Source of the DNA: Halobacteriales archaeon QS_5_70_15
GTDB lineage: Archaea; Halobacteriota; Halobacteria; Halobacteriales; Haloarculaceae
Assembly: GCA_003022005.1 (NCBI GenBank)
Contig: PXRQ01000032.1
Span: forward strand, 1-8,906
Length of the DNA stretch: 8,906 nucleotides
Direction of reading: 5' to 3'
Both the position numbers and the translations under genes were made by a program. The notes under the pieces were generated by a model that worked only from the letters and a program-made list of their open reading frames with translations, was not told where the DNA came from and did no database searches. Shown here piece by piece: positions 6,059 through 8,906 of the stretch (within the stretch, counting starts at the first letter, position 1; every line of letters begins with the position of its first letter).

Positions 6059-6167
6059 AGACGTTTCCGTTCCCGTCATTACCGGTTGCAGAGAACAGCT
6101 CGAACGGCCGGCCTCTTTCAGTCCCACCCGAGCCGATCCGGGTCGAGCATACCCACGCACCCGAGGA

Positions 6168-6177
6168 CAAACGTTTT
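6168..6177 (+). promoter_or_regulatory. Putative promoter of the SDR gene
   Basis: The patch caaacgtttt is centred near 6173-6175, about 28 nt upstream of the ATG at 6203. This is the leaderless spacing also seen at other genes in the window. It would also drive the second synthetase 45 nt beyond the SDR stop codon. Confidence 0.5.
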
Positions 6178-6202
6178 CGCCGGGCCACCGGAGACCAGCG
6201 GT

Positions 6203-6958
6203 ATGCGACTCGAGGACAGGACGGTCGTCGTCACGGGTGCGAGTTCCGGACTGGGTCGGGCGACCGCGCTGCTGGCCGCCGAGAGGGGTGCGAACGTGGT
6301 CAACGCCGACCTCAGGCGCGAGCCCCGCCGCGACGAACCGCCGACCGACGAGGTGATCGAGGAACGCGGCGGCGACGCGGTGTTCGTCGAAACCGACGTC
6401 ACGGATCTCCCGGCGGTCGAGTCGACGATGGACGCCACACTCGAGGCGTTCGGGAGCCTCGACGCCGTCGTCAACAACGCCGGTCGCGCCGAGTCGTACG
6501 AGATCACCGAGACCACCGAGGGGAACTGGGCGAGCATCCTCGAACTGAACCTCACGGGGGTGTACCACGGCACGCTCGCCGCGGTCGAGCGGATGCTCGA
6601 TGCGGACGGGGGAAGCATCGTCAACATGGCGAGCGTCTTCGGCGTCGTCGGCGAGCCGAACTCGGCGTCCTACAGCGCCGCGAAGGGCGGGGTCATCTCG
6701 CTCACCAGGCAGGTGGCCCGGGACTACGCCCGCGATGGCATCCGCGTCAACTCGGTTTCGCCGGGGTTCATCGACACGCCGATGCTCCGGGAGGACACCC
6801 ACGACGGAACCGTCGAGTTCGCCGAGAACTACACCCCGATGGGCCGGGTCGGTCGACCCGAGGAGATCGCCGAGGCCGTCGTCTACCTCGCGAGCGACGG
6901 CGCCTCGTTCGTTACCGGGCAGAACCTCGTCGTCGACGGGGGGTTCGGGATGACCTGA
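6203..6958 (+). CDS. Short-chain dehydrogenase/reductase, FabG-like
   Basis: 251-residue classical SDR, an NAD(P)-dependent enzyme interconverting a hydroxyl and a keto group. The Rossmann dinucleotide loop is TGASSGLG (11-18). D36 in NVVNADL at the end of the second beta strand points to NAD(H) rather than NADP(H), although R38 and R39 follow. NNAG is at 91-94. The catalytic tetrad is N116 (ELNLTG), S144 (NMAS), Y157 and K161 (YSAAK). The segment SPGFIDTPM (186-194) and the C-terminal GQNLVVDGG (239-247) are typical. Length is normal. The best match in style is to 3-oxoacyl-ACP reductase/3-hydroxyacyl-CoA dehydrogenase-like SDRs; the flanking CoA ligases favour a hydroxyacyl-CoA or alcohol intermediate of acid catabolism, which is inference. 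The start is supported by the promoter 28 nt upstream. It probably forms a two-gene transcript with the following synthetase. Confidence 0.94.
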   Translation: MRLEDRTVVVTGASSGLGRATALLAAERGANVVNADLRREPRRDEPPTDEVIEERGGDAVFVETDVTDLPAVESTMDATLEAFGSLDAVVNNAGRAESYEITETTEGNWASILELNLTGVYHGTLAAVERMLDADGGSIVNMASVFGVVGEPNSASYSAAKGGVISLTRQVARDYARDGIRVNSVSPGFIDTPMLREDTHDGTVEFAENYTPMGRVGRPEEIAEAVVYLASDGASFVTGQNLVVDGGFGMT

Positions 6959-7003
6959 GGTCCCGGTACCGGCTCGTCGTCCCCGAACGTCCACCAGTAT
7001 CAT

Positions 7004-8552
<1,549 letters not shown>

Positions 8553-8553
<1 letters not shown>

Positions 8554-8633
8554 TACGGTCCTGCGTGATCCTCTACCGACGACGACCCACTTGGCCCGGA
8601 TGGTCGACGGTACGTCGGTACGCACGACCGTAT
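8553..8633 (-). repeat. 81-bp palindromic element, copy 3
   Basis: It is the same length and ends as copies 1 and 2: ATACGGTCCTGCGT (8553-8566) and TACGCACGACCGTAT (8619-8633), with one C-C mismatch in the outer stem. The inner TACCG (8574-8578)/CGGTA (8608-8612) arms are conserved. The pair corresponding to T-A in copy 2 (element positions 31 and 51) is C-G here, a compensatory change. It aligns better to copy 2 as reverse complement (about 60 of 81) than directly (about 53). Its first base is the last base of the TGA stop of the preceding synthetase, so it is in a 3'-end position where it could also affect transcript ends. Confidence 0.9.
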
Positions 8634-8683
8634 GAGCCGACGACCCGGCGGCACCAGCGGGCAGCCGATCCCCCTCCCCGGGG

Positions 8684-8906
8684 GTCGTGTTAACTTTAGC
8701 ATCGATTCCACCAGACGGCGAAGGCTTGCAGCCACGACTCCGCCGTCGATGGCTCCACGTTGCTAAACGTATTTGAGAACGATGATGTTCGGCGTTTTAC
8801 CTCACGAAAGACACGTTCGACGGCGTTCCGATTTCCATGGTGAACCACCTGAAATCGGAGCCCGAGCCGGGCCAGTGCAGCTTTGAGATGGTGTGCCTGA
8901 TCGACG
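8684..8906 (-). mobile_element. IS6-family insertion sequence, one end only
   Basis: The element is identified by the transposase it encodes. Its 3' terminus is probably the sequence gtgttaactttagca around 8687-8701, which overlaps the transposase stop codon, as happens in compact IS elements. The other end lies beyond the window, so the inverted repeat and target duplication cannot be tested. The AT content rises here relative to the chromosome to the left, in keeping with transferred DNA. The exact left boundary is uncertain by roughly 20 bp. Confidence 0.6.
8696..8906 (-). CDS. IS6-family transposase, C-terminal 69 residues (5' part outside window)
   Basis: This is the end of the DDE transposase that moves the insertion sequence by replicative transposition. 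The visible part reads DQAHHLKAALARLGLRF, then HHGNRNAVERVFREVKRRTS, SSFSNTFSNVEPSTAESW and LQAFAVWWNRC before the stop at 8698-8696. The glutamate in NAVER is the probable third catalytic acid of the DDE triad, with a lysine seven residues later (VKRR), the IS6/DDE signature. The pattern closely matches the IS6 transposases common in haloarchaea. The two catalytic aspartates and the N-terminal zinc/HTH part lie past the right edge, so whether the gene is intact is unknown. It converges on the damaged synthetase gene. Confidence 0.9.
   Translation of the reverse strand, partial: VDQAHHLKAALARLGLRFQVVHHGNRNAVERVFREVKRRTSSFSNTFSNVEPSTAESWLQAFAVWWNRC

Overview
The window looks like chromosomal DNA of a halophilic archaeon (class Halobacteria). 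Support: very high GC with C/G in third codon positions, strongly acidic proteins, a Tat-type signal peptide, the near absence of Shine-Dalgarno sequences, and short AT-rich boxes about 28 nt upstream of several start codons, as expected for leaderless archaeal transcripts. I cannot name the species.

Layout. 1-815 (minus): 5' two-thirds of a 2-oxoacid dehydrogenase E2 (lipoyl domain plus two tandem E3-binding domains), running off the left edge. 816-1148: gene-free spacer. 1149-2516 (minus): Tat-exported LVIVD-repeat beta-propeller-like protein with an AT-rich promoter at 2545-2586. 2800-3339 (minus): small membrane-anchored exported protein of unknown function. 3618-4166 (plus): VOC-superfamily protein. 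4344-5906 (plus): intact acyl-CoA synthetase. 6203-6958 (plus): SDR oxidoreductase with its own promoter, followed after 45 nt by 7004-8553 (plus), a second acyl-CoA synthetase of medium-chain type that carries an internal deletion of about 30 codons and a frameshift. 8696-8906 (minus): 3' end of an IS6-family transposase, marking the start of an insertion sequence.

The most interesting structure is non-coding. An 81-bp imperfect palindrome with sharp ends (ATACGG...CCGTAT) occurs at 2664-2744, 3360-3440 and 8553-8633, each exactly 81 bp, with a more diverged 77-bp relative at 4173-4249. All are intergenic. The three good copies keep a 14-15-bp outer stem, a 6x6 unpaired internal loop and an invariant TACCG/CGGTA inner stem, with at least one compensatory base change. 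Two copies in opposite orientation frame the small membrane protein gene, and a third shares its first base with the stop codon of the damaged synthetase. An unrelated palindromic element with 22-nt arms lies at 5948-6058.

Functionally, the plus-strand block (VOC protein, two CoA ligases, SDR) fits activation of carboxylic acids to CoA thioesters and oxidation or reduction of a hydroxy/keto intermediate. The E2 gene also belongs to acyl-CoA metabolism. The link between these genes is inferred from proximity; substrates cannot be read from the sequence.
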